Part shown: positions 6,857-16,298 of the stretch, one piece after another | Layout of the letters: every line of letters begins with the position of its first letter | Numbering within the stretch: position 1 is the stretch's first letter | NCBI GenBank assembly: GCA_902761035.1 | Contig: CACWIW010000095.1 | Location: forward strand, 1-47,028 | Source of the DNA: an uncultured bacterium | GTDB taxonomy: Bacteria > Verrucomicrobiota > Kiritimatiellia > RFP12 > UBA1067 | DNA: 47,028 bases | Direction of reading: 5' to 3' | Position numbers and translations under genes: made by a program | Notes under the pieces: generated by a model | What the model was told of the DNA's origin: nothing | The model's input: the letters and a program-made list of their open reading frames with translations, nothing else | Database searches by the model: none

Positions 6857-9800
6857 TTGGGGCGCTCGCGGGTGCGGGCATTATCTTTAATGCGCTCGCG
6901 GTCAGGCTGCCCGTTGTGCAGGACGTGGACGTGGTGGTGGCCGGCGGTTCGTCCGCCGCCGTCGCCGCCGCGGTCGCCGCGAAGCAGGCGGGCGCGACGG
7001 TGTTCCTCGCCGCGCCGCGTCCGTACCTGGGCGAGGACCTCGCGGGCACGCTGCGCCTTGCGCGCGTGCCGGGCGACGACGAGTCGCATCCGATCTACCG
7101 CGCGATCTTCGACGGACGCCGCGCCGCGCGCGCGAGCTGGTCGTTCACCTACACCTACGACGCGAAGCCTGACAAACAGCATGATGACGCGAAGCACTCC
7201 GTGCTGACGGACGGAAAGTTCGGCAACGCGACGTTGGAAAGCGTGCAGTTCTCCGGCGACGTCACCGTGTCCGTCGATCTCGGCGAGGCGCGCGACATCT
7301 CCGGTGTGGAGCTCTCCACGTACCTGCGTGAACACAAGGCCGGCAAGAATCGAAAGGCCGACCGCTCGAAGGTTGGATTCCGCACGGCGGCGATGGAGGT
7401 GTCCGCAAGCCGCGACGGCAAGGCGTGGAGCCCGATTTCCTTTTCCGACAAGCCCGCCGTCAGGGGCACCACCAACAGCGGCATCCTCTCCGTGCCGCTC
7501 GCCGGCACGTGGCGCTACCTGCGCGTCCGCGCGGTACGGGATCCCGCGTATCCGCGTCAGCTTCTCGGCGAGCTGCGTGTGCTGAAAGGCGATTCCGCAG
7601 TCGATACGCTTGTTGACCACACCACGCCCATCGCCGTGAAGCGGACGCTTGACGAGGCGCTTCTCGCGTCGGACGTGCCCTACCTCACGGGTGCGGTGCC
7701 GTGCGGTCTTCTGAAGGACGAGGACGGGCGCGCGAGTGGAATCGTAATCGCGGACCGCAGCGGACGCCAGGCGATCCGCGCGAAGGTGATCATCGACGCG
7801 ATGCCGCGCGGCCGTATCGCCCGTCTCGCGGGCGCCGAGGCGACGTTCAAAGCCGGCACGCGCACGTTCTCGCGCATCGTTCTTTCCGGGGAACGTCCGA
7901 AGAGTTCCCGCGTGCGCACCACGCAGCTTCCCGGCGACGTGCCAGTGACGGTGAAGAACATCCGCTCGAAGAGATTCCCCAATGATTTCACGGCGCACTT
8001 CTGGAAGTGCGAGATGGACGTCGACATGCCGGATGATTCGGCGCGTTCCTTCGCTGAGGCGGAACAGGCGCTGCGCGATGCCACGTTCACGCCGCTCCAG
8101 GCAGATGCCGCGAACACGGCGGTTCTCGCGGACGAACCCGCCTTGCGGGTGCCCGACGGCAAACCCGTGTTCGTGCTTGCGCCGTGTGCATTCCCCGGCA
8201 AGGCAATCACGGTTGGCGCACAGACGGGCACGGCGGCGGCGAAGACCGCGAAGGGAATCCCCGCGCCGAGCGGGCGGATTTACGTGTACGGCGCGTTGCC
8301 GGGCGAGAAGCTGCTGATACATGCGTCCGCCGAGCGCGTAGGCGAACACGCGAAGGCGCTGCCGTCATACCTCGTGAAGGCGTCCGGCACGGTTGCGGAC
8401 GTTTCGCCGATGCCGCTTCTCGCAACATGCGACACGTTCGTGGTGGGAGCGGGCACGGGTGGCGGCCCGGCCGGCATCTCCGCCGCGCGCGCAGGCGCGA
8501 AGACTATCGTGTGCGAGTACGTCTACATGATGGGCGGCGTCTCGACGGACGGTCTGATCGGGCACTACTACTACGGCAACCGCGTTGGCTTCACGCAGGA
8601 GATCGACGCGGGCGTGCAGGAGACGGGTGCGGTGTTCCCGCAGGCGAAGAGCGAGTGGTACCGCCGCGAACAGCGTCGGGCGGGCGCGGAGATCTGGTTC
8701 GGCACGATGCTCCAGGGCGTGATCGTGTATGGCTCGCGCGTGATAGGCGTTGTGGTGGTGATGCCGGACGGCACGCGCGGCGCGGTACGCTGCTCGAACG
8801 TGGTGGACGCCACGGGCAACGCGGAAATCCCCGCGCTCGTCGGAACCGACACCGAGTTCATCACCGACACCGAACTCTCCGTGCAGGGCGCGACCATGGC
8901 GCGCAACACCCTTGGCACGGGCTACGCGAACTCCGACCTCGGCTTCGTGGACGATACGGACGCCGCCGACGTCTTCTACTTCGCGCTCCGCTCGCGCATG
9001 AGCATGCCGGACGGTTCGTGGGACCAGTCGCAGGTGGTCAACAGCCGCGAGCGCCGCCGCATGGTGGGCGCGTTCTACATGACGCCGCCCGACGTGATGA
9101 ACGGCCGCACGTATCCCGACACGGTGGTGCGTACCTACTCGAACTTCGACTCGCACGGACAGACCGCGCACGACGCGTTCTTCATCGAGGATCCCGGCCA
9201 CAAGCCTATGTACGTGAACCTGCCGTACCGCTGCTTCCTCCCGAAGACGCTCGACGGCGTGCTCGTGATGGGGCTTGGCATCAGCGCGCACCGCGACGCA
9301 ATGCCAATCCTGCGCATGGAACCCGACGTACAGAACCAGGGCTACGTGGCGGGCTATGCAGCGGCGTCTGCCGTAAAGGCGGGAGTCTCCGTGCGCAACG
9401 TGGACATCAAGGCGCTCCAGAAGCACCTCGTGGAGAAGAAAATCATTGGACCGGACGTGCCGAATCAGAAGGACTCCTTCCCGCTCTCCGACGAGACGTT
9501 CGCCAAGGCCGTACACGACCTCGCGAACAACTACAAGGGCCTCGCCGTGCTGATGACCGACCCCGACCGGGCGCGTCCGCTCCTCGCACGCGCCTACGCA
9601 GCGGCGGAAGGCGCGGCGAAGTTCAACTACGCCCACCTACTCGCGATGCTTGGATGCGACGACGGCGCGGCGCTCGTGCTCGCAAAGTTCAAGGCGATGG
9701 ACTGGGACAAGGGCTGGAACTACCGCGGCATGGGCCAGTACAACCGCAGCGTGAGCTGGGTGGACAGCTACGCGATCGCGCTCGGCCACGCGAAGGTACA

Positions 9801-10179
9801 AGCCGCAGTGCCCGCGCTCGTAGAGAAGGCGGACCAGCTCACGGAGAAGAGCGAGTATTCGCACTTCCGCGCCATCGCCCGCGCTCTTGAGGAGATCGGC
9901 GACAAGTCTGCCGCCCCCGCGCTCGCGCGCGTGCTGAAACGTCCCGGCATCGGCGGCCACGCGCAGAAGATGCAGGCGAACGTGCCGGTTTTCGCAGGTT
10001 ACTCCAACAAGGCGGGTGACTGGGAGCGCACGCTCTCTCTGCGCGAGATCTGCATTGCCCGCGCGCTCTACCGTCTCGGTGACACGCCCGACGGCCTCGG
10101 CCGCCGCACGCTGGAAGCCTACGCGGCCGATCCCCGCCGCGCGTTCGCCACGCATGCGCAGCTCGTGCTGGGCAAGTGA
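6841..10179 (+). CDS. Secreted double-FAD oxidoreductase with inserted discoidin-like domain and helical-repeat tail
   Basis: 1112 residues. A hydrophobic N-terminus (about 5-23) suggests export or anchoring. Residues about 29-75 form a first Rossmann motif (VVVAGGSSAAVAAAVAA) whose third glycine is replaced, so this domain may bind FAD poorly. Residues about 120-255 look like an F5/8 type C (discoidin) insertion (VLTDGKFG, VSVDLGEARDISGVEL, MEVSASRDGKAWSPIS). Residues about 530-880 are a second FAD_oxidored domain with an intact motif (GAGTGGGPAGISAARAGA), MGGVSTDGLIG and later VVDATGNAEI and GVLVMGLGISAHRDAMP. The last about 200 residues are HEAT-like helices. The family is found with carbohydrate enzymes in PVC bacteria, but its substrate is not known. 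The ATG at 6841 follows GAGGGATA. Confidence 0.85.
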   Translation: MEKKVVGALAGAGIIFNALAVRLPVVQDVDVVVAGGSSAAVAAAVAAKQAGATVFLAAPRPYLGEDLAGTLRLARVPGDDESHPIYRAIFDGRRAARASWSFTYTYDAKPDKQHDDAKHSVLTDGKFGNATLESVQFSGDVTVSVDLGEARDISGVELSTYLREHKAGKNRKADRSKVGFRTAAMEVSASRDGKAWSPISFSDKPAVRGTTNSGILSVPLAGTWRYLRVRAVRDPAYPRQLLGELRVLKGDSAVDTLVDHTTPIAVKRTLDEALLASDVPYLTGAVPCGLLKDEDGRASGIVIADRSGRQAIRAKVIIDAMPRGRIARLAGAEATFKAGTRTFSRIVLSGERPKSSRVRTTQLPGDVPVTVKNIRSKRFPNDFTAHFWKCEMDVDMPDDSARSFAEAEQALRDATFTPLQADAANTAVLADEPALRVPDGKPVFVLAPCAFPGKAITVGAQTGTAAAKTAKGIPAPSGRIYVYGALPGEKLLIHASAERVGEHAKALPSYLVKASGTVADVSPMPLLATCDTFVVGAGTGGGPAGISAARAGAKTIVCEYVYMMGGVSTDGLIGHYYYGNRVGFTQEIDAGVQETGAVFPQAKSEWYRREQRRAGAEIWFGTMLQGVIVYGSRVIGVVVVMPDGTRGAVRCSNVVDATGNAEIPALVGTDTEFITDTELSVQGATMARNTLGTGYANSDLGFVDDTDAADVFYFALRSRMSMPDGSWDQSQVVNSRERRRMVGAFYMTPPDVMNGRTYPDTVVRTYSNFDSHGQTAHDAFFIEDPGHKPMYVNLPYRCFLPKTLDGVLVMGLGISAHRDAMPILRMEPDVQNQGYVAGYAAASAVKAGVSVRNVDIKALQKHLVEKKIIGPDVPNQKDSFPLSDETFAKAVHDLANNYKGLAVLMTDPDRARPLLARAYAAAEGAAKFNYAHLLAMLGCDDGAALVLAKFKAMDWDKGWNYRGMGQYNRSVSWVDSYAIALGHAKVQAAVPALVEKADQLTEKSEYSHFRAIARALEEIGDKSAAPALARVLKRPGIGGHAQKMQANVPVFAGYSNKAGDWERTLSLREICIARALYRLGDTPDGLGRRTLEAYAADPRRAFATHAQLVLGK

Positions 10180-10195
10180 CTGCCCTTGCGTACTA

Positions 10196-10225
10196 TTGAC
10201 GGCGAAATGGGGAAAAGTGTATAAT
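10196..10225 (+). promoter_or_regulatory. Promoter giving a leaderless transcript
   Basis: TTGACG (10196-10201), 18-base spacer, TATAAT (10220-10225). The ATG at 10233 begins 8 bases after the end of the -10 box (7 bases between), about where transcription should start, and there is no room for a ribosome site. Confidence 0.7.
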
Positions 10226-10232
10226 GGGCACC

Positions 10233-11804
10233 ATGCAAACGGTAAACAAAGATTCAAACGACTTCGGCGAAATCCGCCGCGAGGGCTACGTCTATGTCGA
10301 TAAGACGGCGTGGTTCCACCGTCTCGCCTCGGCAAAGGGCGAGAAGATGTTTTTCCTCGCGCGTCCGCGCAGGTTCGGCAAGTCGCTGATGATCTCCACT
10401 CTTGAGGCGATGTTCCAGGGGAAGCGCGCGCTGTTCGAGGGCCTCGCCATCATGGACACCGACTGGGACTGGAAGAAGAAATATCCCGTCATCCACCTCA
10501 ACATGGGGATGTGCGCGGCGGAGGATTACGACAGGTTTTCCGCTAACCTGCCAGAATGCATGAAACACGGGCTTGCGGGTGCTGGATGTAAATACAATGC
10601 GAAGTTGACGCCGGAAGTCAACTTCGGGAACGCCATAGACGCACTTGCGAAGAGGGGCACTCCGCCCGTCATCCTGATCGACGAGTATGACGACCCCGTG
10701 GCGAAGGCGCTGAAGAACGTGGAGGTGGCGGAGCGCGTGCGCTCGTCCCTCGCGCCCATCTACGGGCAGATGAAGGACCGTTCCGGGAAGATTCGTTTCC
10801 TGATGATCACGGGCGTCTCGAAGTTCACGAAGCTTTCGATCTTCTCCACGCTCTCTTCGCTCGTTGATATTTCCTTTGAGGATGACTACGCCGCGATGCT
10901 CGGCTATACTGAGGATGAACTCGACCGCTACTTTACCGAGCACATGGAGGCGCACCGCAAGGTGATGAAGCTTTCGGCAAAGGCGTACCGTGCCGAGATC
11001 AAGAGGCGTTACAACGGTTACCGATTCTGGCGTTTCACGGGGGAGAACGTGTACAACCCCGTCTCGATCAACCTTACGATGGCGAATCGTCCGCCGCAGT
11101 TTGAGCTCTATTGGGCTGAGACGGGGAAGGCGTCGTTCCTGATGAACTTCCTGAAACGTGGTGACGTGTTGGCCATCGACATTGACGAGCCGGGTAGCGT
11201 GGTGAAGGCCGAACTGGATGTATCTGACCTTAGCTCCTTCCCCGTGAAAGGGATGCTCTACCAGACGGGTTACCTCACGATTGACAAGTACGAGAATGGC
11301 CTTTTCACCTTGCGCGTTCCAGACGAGGAGGTGCGTCAGGACCTTGCGGCGCTCATGTCGGGCCTTGTGGCGGATAAGGATGTGCGCTGGGCTGCGTCCA
11401 TCGGCGTGACGCTCTGTCTTGCACAGTGGGACAAGTTCTTCGATGGCCTCGCGGCGCTTTACGCAGGCGCGGTGTACGGTTCCACGGAGGGAAGACCGCA
11501 CGAGCTTTCCTACGCGCGCTGCCTGAAGTTCCTGTTGCAGGGACAGGGCTTCCGCGTGGAGCAGGAAGTGTCGCACACGGGCGGGCGCACGGACATCGTG
11601 GCGGACCATCCCTGCGGCACGTACATCTTCGAGTTGAAGGTGAACAAACCACCGAAGGTCGCGATGTCGCAGGTGCAGCGCAAGAAATATGCCGAGCCCT
11701 ACCGCGCCTCCGGCAAGCCCGTCTGGGCGGTCGGTCTTTCCTTCAACGGCAAGACGCGCCAGTTCAAGTCCGGCGTCGCGGAGAGTGTAAAATGTAAAGT
11801 GTAA
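10233..11804 (+). CDS. AAA-ATPase-like / PD-(D/E)XK nuclease protein (PF09820-DUF1703 type)
   Basis: 523 residues. The N-terminal AAA-ATPase-like domain shows YVYVDKT, the Walker A motif RPRRFGKSL (G49-K50-S51) and the Walker B-like VILIDEYDDPV (about 147-157), then ITGVSKFTKLSIFS. The C-terminus is a DUF1703-type PD-(D/E)XK fold with GRTDIVA and YIFELKV (about 451-470), giving D-x(n)-E-x-K. This family is greatly expanded in gut anaerobes; its role is not settled, and mobile or defence functions have been proposed. The ATG at 10224 overlaps the -10 box, so 10233 is the likely start. The last codons lie in a 7-base tandem repeat. A second complete member is at 40288. Confidence 0.85.
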   Translation: MQTVNKDSNDFGEIRREGYVYVDKTAWFHRLASAKGEKMFFLARPRRFGKSLMISTLEAMFQGKRALFEGLAIMDTDWDWKKKYPVIHLNMGMCAAEDYDRFSANLPECMKHGLAGAGCKYNAKLTPEVNFGNAIDALAKRGTPPVILIDEYDDPVAKALKNVEVAERVRSSLAPIYGQMKDRSGKIRFLMITGVSKFTKLSIFSTLSSLVDISFEDDYAAMLGYTEDELDRYFTEHMEAHRKVMKLSAKAYRAEIKRRYNGYRFWRFTGENVYNPVSINLTMANRPPQFELYWAETGKASFLMNFLKRGDVLAIDIDEPGSVVKAELDVSDLSSFPVKGMLYQTGYLTIDKYENGLFTLRVPDEEVRQDLAALMSGLVADKDVRWAASIGVTLCLAQWDKFFDGLAALYAGAVYGSTEGRPHELSYARCLKFLLQGQGFRVEQEVSHTGGRTDIVADHPCGTYIFELKVNKPPKVAMSQVQRKKYAEPYRASGKPVWAVGLSFNGKTRQFKSGVAESVKCKV

Positions 11805-11818
11805 AGTGTAAAGTGAAT
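11784..11818. repeat. Heptamer tandem repeat across a stop codon
   Basis: Five successive 7-base units of the form AGTGTAA (AGTGTAA, AATGTAA, AGTGTAA, AGTGTAA, AGTGAAT). The stop codon of the ATPase gene (11802-11804) lies inside the array and its last residues (ESVKCKV) are encoded by it. Seven is not a multiple of three, so changes in unit number would alter the C-terminus. Confidence 0.75.
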
Positions 11819-11848
11819 AGTTGAACCGGTCTCTGAAAGGATGAAAAA

Positions 11849-12985
11849 ATGAAGTTTGCAAAAACTTGCTGTTGTACGCTTGCTGTCACTATATGCATGG
11901 CGGCGGGAGGCGCTGAATACGACGTTGCCGCGCTCGTCTATCCGGGCTACCATCCGGAGCCAAGGTGGAAGGAGCTGGGGCTCTTCCCCGAGGGACAGGG
12001 CGAGTGGTTCAACGTGAAGGACGCTAAGCCGAAGTGGCCCGGACACTACCAGCCTCGCGTTCCAGTGTGGGGTTACGAGAACGAGGCCGATCCGAAGGTG
12101 ATGGAGAAGAAGATCGAGGCGGCGTCATCGCACGGCGTCAACGTGTTCATCTTCGACTGGTACTGGTACGGTGAGCGTCCGTTCCTCGAGGGCACGGTTG
12201 CCGACGGATTCCTCGGCGCGAAGAACAACGGCAAGATGAAGTTCTTCCTCATGTGGGCGAACCACAACTGGTCCGATTGCGTCGACAAAAGGGCGCCGGC
12301 AAAGAACAGCAAGACCATCTGGCTCGGCGGTGTGGACGGAGAGGCGTTCAAGCGGATGACTCGGCGGGCGATCAAGAAGTTCCTCTCGCGTCCGAACTAC
12401 TACCGCATCGGCGGGAAGCCCGTGTTCATGATCTACGAGGTCGGCTCGTTCGTGAAGGGGATGGGCGGCATGGAGAATGCCGCCGCCGCGCTCCGCCAGT
12501 TTGACGCGGACTGCGCGAAGGCTGGTCTTGGCGGTGTGCATATCATGGCGTGCAGCTGGGGACAGTGCAAGCCGGAGCACATCGCCGCGCTCGGGATCGA
12601 GTCCGCGACCATGTACACCTACGCGCACCATGTGCGACCGAAGGGCGACTACGCGCAGTGGGCGGAGAAGGGACTGGCGAAGCTAGATTCCGAAAAGGCG
12701 CGTCTCAAGGGACTCAAGGCGTACTTCGCCCATGCGTCCGTGGGCTGGGACAACAACCCGCGCTTTCCGGAGAAAATGCCGTGCGTGACCGGTTCGACGC
12801 CGGAGAAGTTCGAGAAGGTACTGCGCCGCGCGAAGGACTGGTGCGACCGCAACACGCCGCCCGGCTATCCGAAGCTCATCTCGATCAACGCCTGGAACGA
12901 GTGGATCGAGGGTTCGTATCTGGAGCCCGACGAAAAGCACGGCATGGGCTACCTGGAGGCCATCCGCCGCGTGTTCGTCCGTTAA
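11849..12985 (+). CDS. Secreted WbsX-like / GH99-like glycosyl-active protein
   Basis: 378 residues with a signal peptide carrying a Cys triplet (KTCCCTLAV). The mature part resembles the WbsX/GH99-like TIM-barrel group: YPGYHPEPRWKELG near the start, GVNVFIFDWYWYGERPFLEG, FLMWANHNW, RIGGKPVFMIYEVG, and the signature LISINAWNEWIEGSYLEPDE near the C-terminus. In GH99 enzymes the corresponding carboxylates act on alpha-mannosides; WbsX-like members also occur in polysaccharide loci as putative transferases. A secreted hydrolase fits the hydrolase-rich neighbourhood better. It starts 45 bases after the ATPase gene, with GAAAGGATG upstream. Confidence 0.82.
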   Translation: MKFAKTCCCTLAVTICMAAGGAEYDVAALVYPGYHPEPRWKELGLFPEGQGEWFNVKDAKPKWPGHYQPRVPVWGYENEADPKVMEKKIEAASSHGVNVFIFDWYWYGERPFLEGTVADGFLGAKNNGKMKFFLMWANHNWSDCVDKRAPAKNSKTIWLGGVDGEAFKRMTRRAIKKFLSRPNYYRIGGKPVFMIYEVGSFVKGMGGMENAAAALRQFDADCAKAGLGGVHIMACSWGQCKPEHIAALGIESATMYTYAHHVRPKGDYAQWAEKGLAKLDSEKARLKGLKAYFAHASVGWDNNPRFPEKMPCVTGSTPEKFEKVLRRAKDWCDRNTPPGYPKLISINAWNEWIEGSYLEPDEKHGMGYLEAIRRVFVR

Positions 12986-12997
12986 AAGCCTTTTGAC

Positions 12998-13013
12998 GGA
13001 GGGACTGTCCCCC
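12998..13013. repeat. GGAG-preceded palindrome, REP-like
   Basis: GGAGGGACTGTCCCCC holds a short GC stem (GGGAC/GTCCC) behind a GGAG tetranucleotide, just after a gene end. Palindromes of this form are typical of REP sequences associated with RAYT transposases. Only this copy was noticed. Confidence 0.4.
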
Positions 13014-13037
13014 TGCAACATCGAGCCGGCGTAAGTG

Positions 13038-16000
13038 ATGAAGAAGACAGCTAAGAGGAGCCACGCATGGAGGGAAAAACTGAGGGGGCTTCTTGTCGCG
13101 GCAATTGTGTTCGGCGCGGCGCATGGCGTGTTGTCGGCGGATCAATACTGGGTTGGCGGTGAAGGCGGACTCTGGGTCGGCGACAACTGGTCGGAAGCAG
13201 CAGATGGCACGGGCGCTGCGTGGGTTGACGGCAGCAGGGGCGTTTTTACAACGACCCCGACGGCGGTCGACCTCGCCGGGTTTTCGCCGACGGCCACCTA
13301 TCTGACCGGATCCGGATTCTCCGCTGGAAACCTCTGCGAGATCGCCGTCACGAATGCTTCCGAGACGGTCCCGACACTGACGCTCACCTCGGCTGCATCC
13401 GACTTTACGGTCGCGACGTTCTCGAATGTCAACGTCCATTGCACAACGACCGGCAATATGGGCCTGAACAACTCGTCGCACCTGCATCTCGGCGAAGGGG
13501 CGAAGTTCACGATGGCCAGTGGCGGGAGGTTCCTTGTCGGCAACAGCATCTCCTGCTCGAATTCGCTTGTCGTCGCGGCCGGCGCGAAAGCGACCGTCTC
13601 GAAGGAGTTCTGGATCGGATGCGGAAGCCAGAACTCGCTACATCCGATTGGCGTCGTGCATGTCGCGGGCGGCGAGCTGACGGTCAACGAGAACATCTTC
13701 ATGGGGCGGCACACGTCCACGGCCAACAACCACTGGAAATACGGAAACGGGGGTACGGGCGTTCTCTGGGTCGAATCCGGAACGTGCAACGTCAACGGCG
13801 AAATCATCTCGAACGCGCAGTACCTCGACAGCGGCGAAACGTCCAAATACACCCAGCGCACGCGGATCATCGTTGGCACGAACGGTGTCCTGAATGTTTC
13901 TTCGAACATCCGAAACCGCGAGTGGTGCGCCGAGCAGACCTTCCTGGTCGACGGCGGGCTTCTGCAGACCGCTGGCGGCTTGAAGATCGACGACGGCGGG
14001 ACGACGGTGCGAAACTACACCCTCACCGTCAGGAATGGCGGAACGCTCGCCGTCGGCAACGCCTTCCACGTCAACACCAGCGGCACCTACGGCTGGGAGA
14101 CGATCCTGTTCGACAACGGCACCTTCAAGGCACTGAACAGCTTCCCCACGGCCGCGAACGGAAGCCGCAAGACCTTCACGGTCGGCGAGGGGAACATGAT
14201 GATCGACACGCAGGGGTATACTCTGACATGGCAGCTCCGCATCGACGCCGGCGCGGGCAAGGTGGTGAAGAAGGGGGCCGGGACGCTGAGCGTAAAGTTT
14301 TCGCCCTACAACACCGGCGGCATGGAGATCGCCGAAGGCACCGCGTGCCTTGAAAGTGGAGATCAGCGCATCGTGAACGGGCCAATTTCTGTAACGGAAG
14401 GCGCGACGCTTGAAATCGCGTCTGGAAACACCGCCCCCTACCACGCCACGGCGGTCACGTTTGAAGATGGAGCGAAGCTGAAGCTTCCGTATTCCGCCGG
14501 ACAGGTCATCCCCGTCAAATCACCGTCCTTTGCGCTGGAGGGACGGCTCGACGTGTCATTCGGCGCGGCGCTTGGCCCCGGCGCATATCCGCTCCTCACG
14601 ATGACGGGCGAGGGGACGTTCGATGCGGACGTTCTTTCATGCATCAACCTGCCGGAGGACAACGCATACGCCGGCGCGCAGATTGCGCTTTCGATGGACG
14701 CGAAGTCGGTGATGCTCATCTTGGGCACCGACCCCGTCTGGATCGGAGGCACGAGCGGCGACCTCGGCGATCCCGCGAATTGGTCCACGGGCGTGGTCCC
14801 CGGACCGAACACCAACGCGATCATCACGACGAACAGCGCGGCGTTCAAGGCGACGTCGATCACGTTCCCGGCGGGGTGTCCGAAGGTGACGATCGAGGGC
14901 GATCCGCTTGTCGGCATCGAGGCAATCAACAACCTCTCCTCGGCGAAACACGAATTCAAGGCCGCCGTCTCCGGCGATGTCGTTGCCGTCAGCAACACGA
15001 CGGCGCACTGCGTGTTCACGGGAGGTCTGACGGTGAACGGCATCAGGTTCGGCGCACTGACGGATCTCGCCGGGTCGACGCTCAAGTTCAACTTCACGGA
15101 AAAAAGAATCGCGCCGACACTGGTGTTTTCACAGTCCTTGACGGTCGCCGTCCGCGCCGCGAACTACAACGTCCGGTGTAAGGTGAGCGAGGGCGACGGC
15201 ACGAACAACTGGGACAACCGCAAGGTGGATTTCGTCAACCTCGTGAAGGACATCGCGCCGGACGTCATCGGCTTCCAGGAGGTCAAGAGCGAGCAGTACA
15301 GCTATCTGAAGGGACAGTTGAGCGGGTATGCATTCTACGGGAGTTACCGCGACAACACCTCAAGCAGCGAGGCGTGTCCGGTCGCGTACCTCAAAAGCCG
15401 GTTCGATTTCATTGAGGGCGGCACGTTCTGGCTTTCGGCGACGCCGAGCGTCGTCGGCTCGAAGGCGTGGGGCAACGGCATCGAGAATTCGGGCTATCCG
15501 CGAATCTGCACGTGGGCGCTTCTCAGGGACAAGGCGAGCGGCGGCGTCTTCTGCTTCGCCGGCACCCATCTCGACCTGAATGCCGGGCCGAGGCTCGCGG
15601 GGATGCGCCTCATCCTTTCGTCGCTCGTGGAGAAGTACGACGCCCTGTCCGTTCCGGTTGCCCTCGTCGGCGACATGAACGCCCTGGAGACGGAAAGTTC
15701 CATGCTTGCTGCGACAGCGCTCATGCAGGATTCGCTTCTCGTCTCGAAGACCACGCCGACGGGCTCGTGGCGCACGTTCAACGCCTTCAGCTGGAAGAGC
15801 GACGAGGTCTCCAATGTGGATGCGCTGGCCAACTACACGGCGGCGGAGCGCACGGCGGCATCGTCGATGATCGGCTCGCGCATCGACTACATTTTCGCCT
15901 CGCGCGGAATCGATGTCGAGTCGTTTGCGACGCGCAACGACGCGCGACCGGGGAAGCAGTACTATCCGAGCGACCACTATCCCGTTGTCGCCGACCTGCG

Positions 16001-16226
16001 GCTCTCGCACGTGAACAACCTCTCCGGCGGCAAGGTGCGCATCGAGGTCGGCAAGAGCGTGGAACGCGTCGGTCGAGGGCGATATGTCCTGACGAGCGGG
16101 GCGAATCTGTCCAACGCCGACGGTCTTGAGTTCGTGCTTCCCAAATGGGTCGAACGCGCGGCGGTGGAGGACGGCGAGATCGTGATCTACGCCAAACTCG
16201 CTCCGTTCTCTCTGAGAATCAGGTAG
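13038..16226 (+). CDS. Giant secreted beta-rich protein fused to an EEP nuclease/phosphatase domain
   Basis: 1062 residues. A long basic N-region precedes the signal peptide (LRGLLVAAIVFGAAHGVLSA). Residues about 35-690 are low-complexity beta-solenoid-like repeats of the autotransporter-associated type (NGGTLAVGNAFHV, KKGAGTLSVKF, VWIGGTSGDLGDPANWSTG). Residues about 705-985 form an endonuclease/exonuclease/phosphatase domain with every hallmark: N711 in NYNVR, E748 in GFQEV, THLD, GDMNA, SRIDYIF and D979-H980 in SDHYPV. Substrates of this fold include nucleic acids and phosphate esters. About 80 residues follow, ending PFSLRIR. The ATG at 13038 is chosen over a GTG one codon earlier; the ribosome site is weak. 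The protein is presumably on the surface or released. Confidence 0.85.
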   Translation: MKKTAKRSHAWREKLRGLLVAAIVFGAAHGVLSADQYWVGGEGGLWVGDNWSEAADGTGAAWVDGSRGVFTTTPTAVDLAGFSPTATYLTGSGFSAGNLCEIAVTNASETVPTLTLTSAASDFTVATFSNVNVHCTTTGNMGLNNSSHLHLGEGAKFTMASGGRFLVGNSISCSNSLVVAAGAKATVSKEFWIGCGSQNSLHPIGVVHVAGGELTVNENIFMGRHTSTANNHWKYGNGGTGVLWVESGTCNVNGEIISNAQYLDSGETSKYTQRTRIIVGTNGVLNVSSNIRNREWCAEQTFLVDGGLLQTAGGLKIDDGGTTVRNYTLTVRNGGTLAVGNAFHVNTSGTYGWETILFDNGTFKALNSFPTAANGSRKTFTVGEGNMMIDTQGYTLTWQLRIDAGAGKVVKKGAGTLSVKFSPYNTGGMEIAEGTACLESGDQRIVNGPISVTEGATLEIASGNTAPYHATAVTFEDGAKLKLPYSAGQVIPVKSPSFALEGRLDVSFGAALGPGAYPLLTMTGEGTFDADVLSCINLPEDNAYAGAQIALSMDAKSVMLILGTDPVWIGGTSGDLGDPANWSTGVVPGPNTNAIITTNSAAFKATSITFPAGCPKVTIEGDPLVGIEAINNLSSAKHEFKAAVSGDVVAVSNTTAHCVFTGGLTVNGIRFGALTDLAGSTLKFNFTEKRIAPTLVFSQSLTVAVRAANYNVRCKVSEGDGTNNWDNRKVDFVNLVKDIAPDVIGFQEVKSEQYSYLKGQLSGYAFYGSYRDNTSSSEACPVAYLKSRFDFIEGGTFWLSATPSVVGSKAWGNGIENSGYPRICTWALLRDKASGGVFCFAGTHLDLNAGPRLAGMRLILSSLVEKYDALSVPVALVGDMNALETESSMLAATALMQDSLLVSKTTPTGSWRTFNAFSWKSDEVSNVDALANYTAAERTAASSMIGSRIDYIFASRGIDVESFATRNDARPGKQYYPSDHYPVVADLRLSHVNNLSGGKVRIEVGKSVERVGRGRYVLTSGANLSNADGLEFVLPKWVERAAVEDGEIVIYAKLAPFSLRIR

Positions 16227-16298
16227 AAACCGTGTTCGGGTTCCAGAGACTGATACTTGGAGGAGTAAATTGCAAATAAAACTTATTAGGAGGAGCGT

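Noticed and set aside
10224..10232. ATG at 10224 as the start of the first ATPase gene
   Set aside because: It overlaps the TATAAT box, so it would lie upstream of the transcript start; the ATG at 10233 fits.
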